The translations under genes and the position numbers were made by a program. Below the pieces are notes generated by a model. That model saw only the letters and a program-made list of their open reading frames with translations. It was not told where the DNA came from and did no database searches. DNA of 43,979 nt from Ectocarpus siliculosus. Lineage: Eukaryota; Sar; Phaeophyceae; Ectocarpales; Ectocarpaceae. Location of the stretch: contig FN649736.1 in the NCBI GenBank assembly GCA_000310025.1, positions 3,416,503 through 3,460,481 on the forward strand, given 5' to 3'. Shown piece after piece: positions 11,539 through 23,700 of the stretch (positions are counted from its first letter, which is position 1; each line of letters starts with the position of its first letter).

Positions 11539-11774
11539 GAGAGACGGGGGCGGGCCTAGACCTGATAATAACGTTGTAACATGGGTTATCGAGCTATTGG
11601 ACGTAATCGTTGGCCACAATCTTGCAAGCTTTTAACTCAAGGGTCGCGCAGCGTGTTTCTCGCTCACGTTGACACTGTTTTTTGCCCCCCCCCCCGTTAT
11701 TGCCAAAGATTACGTCCAATAGCCCGAAGACCCATGTTACAACGTTTATCAAGGTAGGCACGCCCCCGTCTCTC
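11539..11774. mobile_element. Foldback / MITE-like element with ~75-bp inverted repeats
   Basis: The arm at 11539-11616 is the imperfect reverse complement of 11701-11774. Shared blocks are GAGAGACGGGGGCG, AACGTTGTAACATGGGT and GCTATTGGACGTAATC. The roughly 85-base centre includes a C10 run. The size (236 bp), long terminal inverted repeats and absence of coding capacity fit a MITE or a foldback element. No clear target-site duplication was found by eye. Transcribed, it would form a long hairpin. Confidence 0.7.
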
Positions 11775-11977
11775 CCACATTTCTCACGAAGTTTTTCTCT
11801 ACGAAGTTTAGTATTGCACCACAAGAAGATCATTTGCAGAGCTCGACTGCTGTTGTGGGGACTGGAGACCACGCACCCCCATCCACTAAAACACGCGCAG
11901 AATTCCGATCAGATTTATCGCCCAGACAATATGTCTCCCCTCTTTGCAGGGATCACCCCTCCCTTCGTTCTAGACGC

Positions 11978-11978
11978 G

Positions 11979-12028
<50 letters not shown>
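11978..12028 (+). repeat. (GTT)n microsatellite
   Basis: About 17 consecutive GTT units. It is not part of any gene model and lies between the foldback element and the UPF0193 gene. Confidence 0.9.
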
Positions 12029-12588
12029 ATTGTTGTCTTCACATTAGAAACCATGCACCACTAAAAAGGACATATACTGGGCCAAAAAGACTTCGAGGTG
12101 CCGCCCGCTCCCATCAAATTCCATGAACATAAAATACACAGCTGATCCCCCCACCGTTTCCGGTGCCATTCACGGACAAGGAACCCTCTTGGAATCGATA
12201 TTAAGCGGCACAGCAAGTACGCGCTTCCCATGATGAGTCCCCGGCCGCTTAGAAACGATTTCGAGTCAAGGGTTATTGAAGAAACTAACAAATTGTGCCA
12301 CAACTGGAAAAGGTGCTCGTTTCGCTGGACGGCTGTATGTACCACATTACCATCCCCGACCCACCCACCCAACCACCTGCTCATCACCAAGCAGCTTCTT
12401 CTGTACTTTCTGGCTATGGATGCCTGGTGTAGATGGGCTAAGCTCGCGTTGCAATCACCGCCACCGCCCCTACCACCGCCCCTTCCACCACTCACTGCTA
12501 TCGACCGTTTTCCTGTTTTCCCGTCTCGTCACCAAGGATCTATACGACACGAACTGAATCGCAAACAAAAGTGCCACGACCGACCATG

Positions 12589-14885
12589 TCAACCAGACGG
12601 AGTCAACCGCTTCAGCTCGCGCATCCTTAGCGATATCTCCGGCATGATCCGTGCCTCGCTCTCCCTGTCGCACGGGACCCCCGACTCTCTCGCCTGGAGC
12701 AGGAACTGCTGCCTCTCCTCGATTTCGCTCGCGACCTTGCGTTGTTCGGATGTTTGGGTTTGTTTCGAACGAGCGAATAAGCCAAGGCCCAAAGCAGTGA
12801 CGGCGGCCGGACTGACGCTTGAAACTTAGCGTGCAGTGAAAAACAGCGCGGAGAATCGTCGACAACGATAAGGCTGGGTCATCTCGCTTGTGACTTGGAA
12901 ACGGGAGGGCGGGAACAACACTGGCTTTACCGATATTTTCCTGCCCGGTCTCCGTCGGCACTCGCTACTACCGCAACCCAACCTCAACACGAGTAGCTTC
13001 CGCCCAAGGCTGACGTTGTCACGTCGGCCCGCGGACGCTCTTGTGTATGGCCACCCTCTTCTCATTCAAGCATATCGTCTCCGTGCTTCAAGTCTAGCGT
13101 TGTTCTCAATTACCGCCACGTCCTCCAGTCGGCTACAAGAACATTCCAAAAATTGAGGAGTTCCGGGCGGGGGTTGGGTGCGACAGATTTCTCTTTGCTC
13201 ATTTCACTGTGTAGGGGTAATTGTTGGTGCATGACAAGCCTTGAACGACAGGTTTCTGAACCCTCCCGAAGACACTCGGAACACCCATTGAACATCACGC
13301 AACCTTGTTGAACCCCCCACGCTAGCCTTCACCCAGAAACGCGAGCTGCTTGCCTAACCCCACCTGATCGAACATGGTGGTCGCAGGCAAGGCAGACCCT
13401 TTGTCGCCACCAACAGCGCCACCACCCTCATCGTCCATATCGGGCAGACCCTTCCTTCGCCGCAAGGCCCCGGCGATGCGCCTCTCCTCCGAAGCTTTCC
13501 ACCTCGCCTCGGATGGAATCGGCATGACAGGTCCAGTCATCTCCTCGGGGAGAGCTTTCCCGCCCCCGAACTCAAACCTCTCCGCCAACCTTGCACACAA
13601 GAATGGCAGGTTTTACTGTTTGCGTACTGTAAGCACCTCCAAATAAGGTTCTTTCTAGGTCTACCAAAAAGGGTTGTTCCTGGCGCCCGTGCTTATGGTT
13701 TTTCTCACCCAAGAGGTTCAACAACTGATTCCTACGTTCACAGGTCCAGTCTAGTGTTCTACGCGAAGGGAAGGCAAACTTGTGGATGGAACTTGGTATT
13801 TATGCGAGATTCCTATTCGATATGTTCGATTAATCTAAACCATTTGCGACACATCGACGGCAGCAGGACGACACGGGCCCGCGCATCCTTCAACTCACGG
13901 CGAGGACCGTCTTCTGCCTACTCCAACACCCCTGATGTGCTTGAAACCTGATACGGGGCCCTATTCAGCACACCCACCGGTTAGGTTTTCGATGTTTCAA
14001 TAGATAACTGCTGCTCTGCTATAAGGAAAAGTGCGTACGAAACGCATCAATCACAGTTGTTCATAGATAGCGTCGTTTAGAGGGATCTAGACAAGCACCT
14101 GGATTTCTCGCATTCGCCGACTTCCTTCACGTAGGGCGGGCGGTAGTGCTCCACGCGCTCACGAACTGCCGCTTGCTCTTGATGGATCCGACCCGCCCGC
14201 TTGCGCCGCGTCACGACGGAGTCGATCGGCGCAGGGCCGTCGGACCGTGCCCCTCTTCGCGAGAAATAACAAGACGGAGATGCAAACGACCAATCGACGG
14301 CAAGAGATTATGCGGCGGTTTTTGCTGCGGCGCATGTGGGATCGAAATCAGACTAAACCGCGTATGCCTGGTTGTGCGCCAACCGTTCCCCTTGGCAGGA
14401 ATGAGGGAGGCGGTTACCCCTTGAGCGAGATCATCAGCACCCTTCGCTGCAATAATTCCGTGTATCCCCACAACCCACCGCCCGGAACATCAACCTCGTT
14501 GTACTGTAGTCTATCCGGAACCTTCCACTAACTGCTTGATTTTTCTCGCCACCCATGCTCTTGGGGCACCTGTTCAACCCCCTAAACCACCAGTCAGTGT
14601 ATTTAGTGACCCTACATGTGTAAGAGAAGACAAAAACAAAACAAAGCAAATCACCCACCGAAAAAAAAGCATTTTTTTTGGAGGACCTGATCCCCAGGGT
14701 ATCCGTCGATTGACTTTTATTATAGTCGGTACTATACACCTTCGTACAATCCCTTACCTGAATTTGGGAACCCGAACAATGTTATCGGGTTTTTTTGCCG
14801 CGCTTCTGCCGGTGTTGCCACTACCATGGTTGCGCGCAACCTTGAACTCGGGAGGAAGATTTTCCCTTGGCACGGCCGTCCTCAA
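12589..14885 (-). CDS. UPF0193 (EVG1/C22orf23-like) family protein, 5' end not located
   Basis: Four minus-strand exons fit exactly by phase: 14885-14758 (128 nt), 14254-14099 (156), 13589-13364 (226) and 12735-12589 (147, with TGA stop), giving 218 residues. Introns have GTAAGG, GTGCTT and GTGGGG donors and AG acceptors; junction codons AG|A and AG|G both restore Arg, and the last is phase 0. The C-terminal join gives TMFDQVASEIEERQQFL followed by IMPEISLRMRELKRL, which matches the family signature F-(E/D)-x-L-x-x-E-I-x-E-R-x-x-F-L and E-I-S-x-x-(I/L/M)-R-E-(M/L) of UPF0193. An upstream RLAERFEFGGGK parallels the family's RLQNIFATGKD-type segment. Members are about 220 residues, so little is missing, but exon 1 has no Met, so a further 5' exon is expected. 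The molecular role is unknown. A link to cilia is plausible from phylogenetic spread but not shown here. Confidence 0.8.
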
Positions 14886-15219
14886 CTTATGGGAGGTCCA
14901 GGTAAACACGAGATAGATACGAACGCATCCGTGCACACCCAACGAGGTCATTTGACGACAGGTAAGTAGGCAAGGCCGGGGGAGCAGGGAGCGGCACTCA
15001 TGATCGTGTACAGCTGACGTCTTCATGATCGTCGAGCTGGACCTACAAACTCTTGGACACAACACGCCCGGCTTTTACCGACTAAGCAGGCATTTGTCCA
15101 AGCTGAAACCATGTACAGAGAGTCACATCAAGGGTAGGCAGCATCCCACAGAAACGAGAAGCCACCTGCGAGGCGGACTCCGGCACTTTGTAATGCTCTT
15201 TTGGTACGCCTATTAGGTA

Positions 15220-17740
15220 ACGGTTTCAGCAATGTTGGTGGCCTGCCGATTCAGGCTTCTACGAATGTACAAGACCGCACCGTGGTTGCTGTCTTCATAT
15301 TAAAAGCCACCCTGAACTATATCCTATGATCTACCTACATTTCCCGAAACCAAAGGTAGCAAACTAGAAGAATGTTTTTATCAGATCATGAAAGAAAGCC
15401 TACTGTATGGTATATGCAAATGTATACGAGAAAACTACAGTTGATTTATTTGTTTTTTCATGGTATTGATTTAGGCTATTAGTCTATATCTACTCAAATG
15501 CACTAACGTTTTTTGTTTACGTAGGTGACACCGAACATCCTTGACGTTATCTAAGGATCACTTTCAAGTTCCCACGGACGGCGCAACGTGCATCCTTGTC
15601 ACACACTCGCGCGCTTGCAGACTATAATAATAATAAAAACATATGGCGGGAAACTAACATCATGTCCAGCAACAGGCACGCTGTGTACTGACTAGTGCGC
15701 TTGGTTATGCAATAGGGTTGCTGTGACTTTGACCACAGAACGCGTGCTATGGTAGTGAGTCGCAAGGGTATCATTCGTGCAGAGACAGGTGGGCATGAAC
15801 AAGTCTACATGTGTGTACTTAATCTGGAACACCCCGTTGTCAATCGAAGCCCGGGCGGTGAAGAAAAAGCATTGCGAAAAACTGTTCTAATAGACTATAC
15901 CTTCGGGTAAGATATTTCTGGTCGATTCCCTCCGTAAATCTGTTTTAGCAGCTTTGACGTTCCAGGATCGTCGTGGAGACATTTCCACATTTGGGTAGCG
16001 CTCAGGATCACAGCGAGTAAGTGATGCCACCAAACGAACGAGTGCCGCCCTCTTTATTGCGGACACGATCGTTGTTTACAGCAGGTAGCCTCAGGAGAAG
16101 CGCATCGTTTCCAGAACACGCGTGTGTACTGACTGCTGTGTCTACACGTATCAGCACAAGCACCAGAGCAAAATCATGAAGAACCAAAGAGTCCGTGTAC
16201 AGATACATCGAAAGGACGTCTGGACTACTGAGGAACTGACAAACTGGAAAACGAAACCGTCGTGTCGTCAAACCGTTTTGTTTTGTACCGCAGAGAACCA
16301 GTTGGTGCGTGTTTTCTGCTACTGCGAGACTGCGAGTGTTGTCAAATCTTGGTCGCTGGTCGCTGTCCTCTGCCTCCACTGCTCTCTCGCGCGTGCACGG
16401 CGGTCTAGGAGGGTGTTCGGTTTCCTAGATGCCGAAGGAAAAATGTCGCTACAGGCTACCCGGCGGAAGCATTGCGATCAAGCCCATCCGTACCAGCGCA
16501 ACCTGAAAGGTGCATAGAACCAACCGGGAGAGGCTTATGTAAAAGATACACCAAGTACGCACTCGACTACGGCACCAGAATATGCGCACGTTGTTTCAGT
16601 CGTCTGAGTGCGTTGTCTCAATGCACGAGCTGCGAAGGCAACACTCTCCTTCTCGACCCGGTCAATAAAAGTGTAGACGCGCATATGCTGCACCACAACT
16701 GTAACTTATTTTGTGTACAGTATGTGCATGTGTTACTTTTGAAGTCTGCAGTGGTCTGCAGCAGTGTACATGCGCAGTCTACCGCAGTAAGTCATCATAC
16801 GCACGTGTTTTGAATCAGGCAGCCTGTTGGTTGTCGGAAGGGATCGCTCGGACATACTTTTCGACGTTTGCTTTTGAAAGATAGGCTATGCACCTGTGCG
16901 CCCTCCACGCGCAACAGGTATACCGATAGGATATGGCAAGAACGATGGCGAAGATTCACAACCAAACGGTCGATGATGGGTAAAACCCTGCTCCATAAGG
17001 CACACACCTCACGATGAACGGAACAAAGGAACACTGAGGGTCCGACTAGAACAGCCATGTAGTTCGGAATGTCCTCTTCAACTTTACCAAGGGCAGGGAT
17101 GATGTTGTTGTGTGCGTGCTCCCAACTGTACAGAATACTTTTCCCTCTCCACCCTCGTGGGCTAAAGGCACACACAAGATCGTTGGCCGAAGGGCGGCGC
17201 GGTTTGATTGTGTGGGTAAAAACCTCGACGCCGTTGTTGACGAGGGAACAAAAAGTTCACGAAACCTTTTAACCCCCGGGTTGACATGCAGATAGGCGCT
17301 GTGAGAGACAGCCAATAAGTGGGATACCGGCAAAAATGCAAGAACTAACGAAACTGCGGTACGATCTACGGCTACAGAGCAAGTTGCACCGCCTCCCTCT
17401 GAGGTGGTGCCCAATCGAAAGCGAGAATTGCGAAGTTGGAACGCTTCATGTATCTACTCGAAGGGATTTATCATCAGTAAAGCGTTTGTGTCAAGGACCG
17501 CTCATTACACTACTTGGCGGATCACCACTGAATCTGCTGGTGGCCCCGGTTCATATTCGTTTGACAGATGGAATCAGTCTCTTCGGGCGAGACACCCCCG
17601 CCTACATCCTCGAGGAGGTTGGCAGGCGCCAGGCGGCGGACAGAGGAACGTCGTCAATATGGGCGAAGCTGGCGGCGGACTATGGGCCGAGACACGCCAA
17701 CTTTATCGTCAAACACAACACGAAATTTCCGATTTCTCGC
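15220..17740. other. Intergenic / unassigned stretch
   Basis: No splice-consistent gene was found. AT-rich patches occur around 15400-15500 and 15624-15640. On the minus strand, 17414-17046 has an F-box-flavoured segment (SLVLAFLPVSHLLAVSHSAY), but no continuing exon could be matched. The region should contain the promoter and any 5' exon of the plus-strand IQ gene. Confidence 0.4.
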
Positions 17741-17754
17741 AACGATCGCAATAG

Positions 17755-20700
17755 GCAAGACCTCACGAAGTTGCTCTTTCTCTTGCTCAGTCATCTGTGC
17801 TTGCGTCGCCGTCGTTCCATGTCGATCGCTTGACGGACACCCCTCTGCTACACAAACAACTTTTCACTAACATTGGTGAGCTTTGAGAACGGCTCTTGGT
17901 TCATACGATGAGTGTACCCCTTTCTTGTGCTTTGTTACTCTCGTACTGACAGTATATTGTGTCTGCTGCGCTGGCCGGGCGCTTGATTCAGTCGTCGCAA
18001 TATGTAGAGCCTTCGTACATGAAAAACATCTACCACGGGACAACACTGCTGAAGCTGCTGCATCACCCCCACAGCGTCTCCTTCCGTCCGCACGCCGTCC
18101 AAAAAACCCGCAGTTGGAGTAACATTGCTCAGGCTTTCACCGAGAAGAAGCGCATCAGGCCTGCGTCCGCTCCAGCCATCAAACACAAAGAACATCAGAC
18201 CCAACCGAGCGTAGATTCTGGCAGCAGCCGGGGTCGGGCGGAGACAGCGCGGGCGCGGCTGACGGATGGGACGACGCGAAGGGATGGGCCGATGTCGTTC
18301 CAGCGCGCGGAGGAGATACAAGAGGTGGTCGATGTTTTACAGCACACCATGATGGTAAGTTTTAAAATTTTCGACGCTCTATCAGACCGGGTTGCGTGTA
18401 CGGCTATCCTCCTGGCCTGCAAAAGAATGACCGCCATCCAAATTGCTGTGAATCATGCGGTAACGTCGTTGGGAGGCTCCTGGACAACACCTTTGTTCCG
18501 TTGACGTTTTCGATGAGAATCTTCTGAGAAAACCATGTCCACCATGTGAAGCGAAACTATTCGCCAAGGAAGGTGGACTGATAGCTTTGGATGCAGGATC
18601 GAAATGTTCTCTATTCAATCAAGTTGTTTGCGCGCGCAGTGAAATTTATCTTCGGTTTAGGGCAAACGAAGAACGCCTCACGAAACTCGTTTGGCTGTGA
18701 GAAGACGAAGTCTTGCCGACCTGGCGATACCACATGAGAAACAAATACACATACTTTCTCGCCCAATTCTGAAGAGTCCACACAGTTTGCATTATTCCAG
18801 ATCCAGATTCTTCGCCAGCATCCCCCAACTAGTCTTGAGAATTCTCGGAAGGGAAAGAGTCTGCCCTGGCATGTTGCGAGAGCTGACGGATAAGCTCTTG
18901 AGATGCTGCTCATCACGAGGTTAAGCACTATCTGCCCCCACCAGAAAAGGAACGAGTTCTGCATCTCTTCGAATATGGCATGACAACGAACAAGGGCAAC
19001 CAGACACCGCGAAAGGTTGCGCCTGCAGACAGAGGCTTTTCTGCGGCGCGGGGGTAAATTCCGGGATAACGATCCCTTTCCTGAGAAAATAATACCTCGG
19101 CGGTTGTGTTGGCCATGGTGTCCGTTCTATTCTCTCGTGGAACAAACAATTTCTTTGGCCACACCGCGCTCACACGCGTTTAACGGTGAAGCACGTTTGT
19201 TTCCTATCAGAACGCTCCGTCGGGCATCGGGCAAAATTCCGTCACACAGGGCGACCGCGGTACACCACCAACCCACCATTATTATTTTTCGTGTAAACGC
19301 GTACTTACACCCAAACAGGCGCGCTTGCGGGGAAGACCAAAGAAGGGGGAGCGCAAGAAGGCCGCCGAGGCCGCCAAGAGGGCTGGCTCGGCCCCAGGCA
19401 CGTCAGTCGTGGATCGACGCTCGCACGGGCACGCCCCTCGGGTAGCGTCTCCTCGCGGCTCGGCGCCGGCGACGTCTTCGCGTGGTGCCGGCGCCGACAG
19501 GCGCAGAGCGGCCTCGGGGGCGAGCGGGGAGCAACGACGGAGACGACCACGGCCGAGCACGGCATGGAATCATCGGGAACTTCCCGCGCGGTGTCCGCCG
19601 GCGATTCCCACGGGAATGGAGCATGGGTTGAAGGTGAAGCATGTTTTCAGGGTTAGATATCCATCCGCTTGTCCGTCGGGGAGACCGTTCTTCCGAGGGC
19701 ATATCCCATGTATCCCGCCGACCAGGTGTCCACGACGCGGATAGCTACATCTTGGGTGTTCATTGAGAAACAGGCCCAGTACAACACGCAAAGGCAACGA
19801 TCCCCCGGTTGCCTTGGAGAAGAAAGGAATCGCCAGATCTGTTCATACAATTTATACGGCCCACCGCCGCTGCTAAGCTAGTCCCTCTCGCTGCTATTGA
19901 CTATTTTCATCGGTTGACCCCGGTATTTAACGCAGGCACGCCCGAAAACAGCTGCGGTCATAGCCTCTTCCTTCTCCAAGAGTAAGAGGTCACTAGCTGA
20001 AGACTTGGGGCCACTAAGATGGTCTCCCGGCCTCATCGGAGACGAAAGCCATAAGACCGACACCGACGGAAAGCTCGGCATGACAAGGGCCCGAATATAC
20101 TCCTTCGGAGCGTCCACGCAGGGAGGTGGTGGTCACGAAGAGGACATGCTACGCGCCACCGCCATTGATGCCGCGCGTCGCAGCCGTCTACCTCGCCGCT
20201 GCTCATCAGCCGGCAGCGCTCCTCGTGATCTGCGTCCTGCGGTGCCCGGGAGACGAGAGACAGGGGAAGATTCCGTGCGCGACGACAAGGACGGGGGGGG
20301 TGGCTCTGCCGCGGGGGGCTACGGCGGGGTCAAGGGTCGCTATGGGAACGCCTCCTGCCGGGCCGGTGCGGACAGCGTCCACGAAGACTCTACCGACAGC
20401 TCGGAACATCTTGGCGTTGTTGATATCTCCAAGGTGAGAACGAAGCACGGCGGAAAGTAAGGCCTCAAGGGAAAGGACTCAAGGCGGAAAACTCTGGTAA
20501 GTCTCAGAGGAGAGTGCGCGGTTTGCCGGTACACACAACTGGTCCAGTAGATGCGGTGTTTCGCATATGCACAGCGCCTTCTTCTGGTCGCTGATTGATT
20601 GTGGAGTTGGTACCGAGTTTTTTTGCTCCGCGTCGCGTGACGTTTCGTATGCGGTGCGAAGAGTATTGTCGGAGAGTTGTTCATCTATCCGTCGCGTTCC

Positions 20701-23700
20701 TAACGGTTTCCACAATGTTCGAGGAGTGAGGGTGGTTTCCACTCCACCGACTTCCAATTCTCCCCCAAAATCGTTGGCAGGGAGATGATCTGAGCTGGTT
20801 GTTGATGTTCTTCTTGTCGCCGTTCTCTCGCCAGCTCACGACAGTCTTGAGCCACGCAGAGGTCAGCGGATATATCCGTGCGACCGGTGGAAAGCATTCA
20901 AGCTTCACCAGTGGCAGCAAGCTTAAAGGCGGCGGCGGCGGCGTCGCATCCATGTCAGCGATTCGCGGTAGCCCTCTCCTGGCTGACGGCATAGCCAACA
21001 AAGGCACCAGTCCTGCCGCGCTCTTGGACAACGGGGGGGGCAGCGGCAACGACGAGGAAGCACCAACGGTGCCCGAGACTAGCAGTTGGAGTGGCAGCAG
21101 CAGCGCCACCGAGTCAGACAGCGGCGGCAACGACGACGATACGGAGCAGAGGGAGAGCGCCGACAGGAGCGGGAGTGACACGAGGACGGAGACGCGCGGC
21201 CGGAGCGACCGGGGAAGGGAAGTAGGCACCAGGACAGTTGCGGGGACGGCGGAGAACGAGGGTGTGATGCCTACTGGTAGCGCACCGCCCCAGCTCGACT
21301 GCCTACGAGGAAGGTGTGGTACGCAGGGCAGTTGGGAAGATGTCGCTGCAAAAATGATTATCAGTGGCCACAAAGAACCTTTTTTGGGCGGGCCAGTCAA
21401 GTGAGCACCTCGATCAATTCCACTGTACTGCGTACAATGGGTTGCATGTTTCGCATCACTGCTATGGCCTACCTGCCATTGTGCCTCCCCGCTCGATTGC
21501 GTCTAGCCAGAGCAGGACAAAGCAACGTTTCACTCGCAAAAAGAAACAGTCGACCGGGTGGGGTGAGGCGGACAGCAAATCACGATCAGCAGTGGAAATC
21601 GACAAAAATATGGTGGTTAGCAGCGAACGATTTCCCCCCCTCGTATCTCCCTCGCAACCCTCTTTCTCGCCGCCCCCTTTCTGACCAGGTACGCTCGCGC
21701 GGACTGCAAGAGTAAGAGTGCGTACGCCATCAAGAAGGCAGCCGCCGCTACCGCCGTTGGCGCCGCCGGCGCCTCCACGACGGCCCCGCAAACACCACAC
21801 GTGTTGACTTCCGCCACACGTTGTAACAAACGGGGCCTTTTCGACCGAAGCGGGGCACGAGATCGAGGAGGAAGGGGAGGAGGAAGGGGAGGAGGAAGGG
21901 GAGCGCGGGATCCGGCGTCGTGGCGGGACAGGTTTGCCGCCGTGCAGCGGCGGCGGGCGGTGCTGGACGATTTGAGGAGGACGGAAGCGACCCGGCAGGT
22001 CAAAGCTCGGGCGAAGGCCGAGGTATTGCGTAGTCCTGGGGTTGCGGCGAATTCAGGAGAGAGACATCCCTGCAGTTCAGTTCTGGATGAAGATGAACGC
22101 ATGGCATGCTCGTCTTGGCACCTTTTACGATTGCGGCGGGAAGGAGTGAATGTCTTGGTGTTGGGGGAAGAGTGGAGCAGGGGGGGTGGGGTGAAACAGA
22201 AAGAGAGAGAGAGACGTCTCATTCAAGCGATCGATGGCACTTGGTAGTGATACACGCGAGTATCTTTCGCGCCGGCTGCTGCTACGTATGTCAATAGGCT
22301 TGAACGTTCCGTAGCCTTTCGTTGCTCAAACGGATCTGGTACTGTGGACTACTGCAGCACGGTAAAACTTAGCCGCTCGCTCAGAAAATCAGGGTGCCAT
22401 GTGAACTTCCCCTCCGAAATCTCCTCGTTAGCGTCGAGTATGTACGACAGCATCTATCAGGGTAACGTTGATGTTACATGATATTTTACGGCAAACAGAG
22501 ACAATACATATGCAAGCTCGCGATGCGTACACAGCTTCGAAACGGGAGGCAATCGGAAACGTCGGCGGGGACAGGGGGGCGTCTCCTCCGACTGAAACGT
22601 GGTGGTACGCTCCACAAGCTGAGAAGTTTCCTCATAAACAGACCCCCTCTGTCGCCCCCGCCGCCGTGAATCGCATCGTGCCCTTGATAAGGCGAGGGTC
22701 CCCAACAACGCATCGGTGGCGGCTTCGGTATCCGTGCGAGGGGCGAAGCGCTTCACAACACTTGACGGAGGTGCCGGCAACAACGGCAACGCCACCGAAA
22801 AGAACAAAAACAACATGACTATCAACATCAACAGCAACAAGAGCGCCCCCAACCCCGCGTCATACCGTACCGTGCAGGCTGCTGTGACGGTCCAAAGAGC
22901 ATTCCGCAGCACCCTTCAGGTACCGCGCCGTCACGACACCGTTCCACCGCATGCGTGTATCATTGACGTGCTGGAGACTGCTGTATCAGTGCTAGGAAAG
23001 ACGATGCAATCACTCACTTGTGACGGACGTATATGTCTTTCACAAGCCCAGCATTGTTTCGGCCACCCACGAGGAAAACGGTTGACACTACGAGCTCCCC
23101 CAATCAAACAATCCAGCCGACCCCTATCCCACCCGATGCTGCCCAACCAACCGTCCAAGTATGAGGCATGGCTGGGAGATCAGAGCGACCGAGACTACTT
23201 GAGCCAAGTGACGCTCAGAGACGGCGACGGCAAGCGAGATGAACCAGAACCATCACATCACCAAAGGTATTTTGCTGCCAAGGCTACGAAAACATCTTGA
23301 ACGTGATACACATCTGCTGTTGACAGAGGCAGAAGATGTTTTCCCAGCGGAACACGTTACGGCGAGCTCCTTGATTGGCATATGGACGCTCCACACAAGG
23401 TTTGGGGGTGCCAGGAGCATCCAAGAGTATTTCATATCTTGAAGTACTCACATGACAGTATCTACACACAAAACGCTCCCTGTACGTGGTGTTGCCACTT
23501 CTTATAGCGCGTGGAAGTCATGATAACTGCTTGAACAGACACAAAGAGAGCGTGGGACGGAGACAACGGCCCGACAAGGTTAAGAATCAGCTCTACCTGC
23601 AGTACCCCTAGACCGAGCGCACGAAAGGCAACAACCCCCCCACCGGCAAGGCCTCCACCTGCCAGCCCCGGTACTCCAACGAACAACGCCATTGCAACCT

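Noticed and set aside
12230-12829. 200-codon plus-strand frame
   Set aside because: It is the complement of the UPF0193 last exon; composition and lack of motifs argue against coding.
16795-17414. Minus-strand frames with an F-box-like stretch (VSLVLAFLPVSHLLAVSHSAY)
   Set aside because: Two frames overlap without a splice junction to join them, and no start or partner exon was found.
22919-23276. Extension of IQ-gene exon 7 through 23300
   Set aside because: The frame stays open but a consensus donor at 22920 and a phase-matched acceptor at 23817 fit better; an extra exon here cannot be excluded.
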